This document shows, piece by piece, positions 5,272 through 5,438 of a stretch of DNA of 5,438 nt. The DNA is taken from contig DRJH01000382.1 in assembly GCA_011052285.1 (NCBI GenBank), forward strand, positions 1 through 5,438, read 5' to 3'. A program made the position numbers and the translations under genes. Below the pieces are notes generated by a model, which had not been told where the DNA came from, did not search any database, and saw only the letters and a program-made list of their open reading frames with translations. The stretch is from Gammaproteobacteria bacterium (GTDB taxonomy: Bacteria; Pseudomonadota; Gammaproteobacteria; Arenicellales; DRJH01). Positions within the stretch are counted from its first letter, which is position 1. Each line of letters starts with the position of its first letter.

Positions 5272-5438
5272 TTAATCGAAAACACCAAATTTATCCAGAA
5301 TCATTAACAGAATAAGGGTACCGGTAGAAAAATAAAATAATCCAATAAATATGATTGCCAAAATACGATCAAAAGTATTGGTGTGTTTATCCAGTACTTC
5401 TGCATTGGCGCAGAGAGAGGCCAGCCGCGATTTTCTGA
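5272..5438 (-). CDS. 3' end of an unidentified membrane protein gene; enters from the right edge
   Basis: A minus-strand frame open from the window edge ends at TAA 5272-5274 and gives the last 54 residues of a protein. It starts polar and charged (RKSRLASLCANAEVLDKHTNTFD), continues with a hydrophobic stretch at about 25-46 (ILAIIFIGLFYF, then TGTLILLMI) and ends in a short tail DKFGVFD. That is one likely C-terminal transmembrane helix with a short polar end. I do not recognise the family from this fragment. The lower GC compared with soxC is mostly due to the Phe/Ile-rich helix. It lies upstream of soxC on the same strand, with a 152-base gap that argues against tight coupling. It could be a chance open frame, but its membrane-protein composition and its stop just before a promoter-like gap favour a real gene. 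Confidence 0.6.
   Translation of the reverse strand, partial: RKSRLASLCANAEVLDKHTNTFDRILAIIFIGLFYFSTGTLILLMILDKFGVFD

Noticed and set aside
1..5438. CRISPR array, tRNA, rRNA, insertion sequence or attachment site
   Set aside because: No regular repeats, RNA gene folds, transposase-like frames or flanking direct repeats were found on reading.

Overview
The window (about 5.4 kb, moderate GC) reads as a chromosomal piece of a sulfur-oxidising, oxygen-respiring gammaproteobacterium. The assignment rests on a CcoN of the gammaproteobacterial type, a soxC/soxD pair for thiosulfate oxidation, an OmpW remnant and a perfect FNR-type operator. No genus can be named from the sequence alone.

Layout. 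Bases 1-928 (minus) hold the first 309 codons of ccoN, the catalytic subunit of cbb3 cytochrome c oxidase; the gene runs off the left edge. Bases 929-1498 contain no intact gene. They hold the ccoN leader and a candidate promoter with an operator-like palindrome, then an ompW pseudogene (minus) that keeps its start and its C-terminal strands but has lost the middle, then a perfect FNR box with promoter elements facing both ways. Bases 1499-2500 (plus) encode a DUF389 membrane protein. Bases 2726-3217 (plus) encode a small stand-alone protein that resembles C1q-like jelly-roll domains. Converging on it from the right are soxD (3232-3837) and soxC (3821-5119), both minus, overlapping by 17 bases. 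Bases 5272-5438 (minus) are the 3' end of an unidentified membrane protein gene that enters from the right edge.

How the genes fit together. SoxC (periplasmic molybdoenzyme, Tat-exported) and SoxD (c-type cytochrome) form sulfane dehydrogenase, which oxidises the sulfane sulfur carried on SoxYZ and passes electrons to periplasmic cytochrome c. A cbb3 oxidase is a plausible terminal acceptor for those electrons under low oxygen. No soxXYZAB genes and no ccoO/P are in the window. The FNR box suggests that the DUF389 gene, the broken ompW and perhaps ccoN by read-through respond to low oxygen.

I found no complete new system. The points most worth a second look are the two-way FNR promoter, the internally deleted ompW that may have put ccoN downstream of an oxygen-controlled promoter, the palindrome filling the -35/-10 spacer of the candidate ccoN promoter, and the isolated C1q-like gene.
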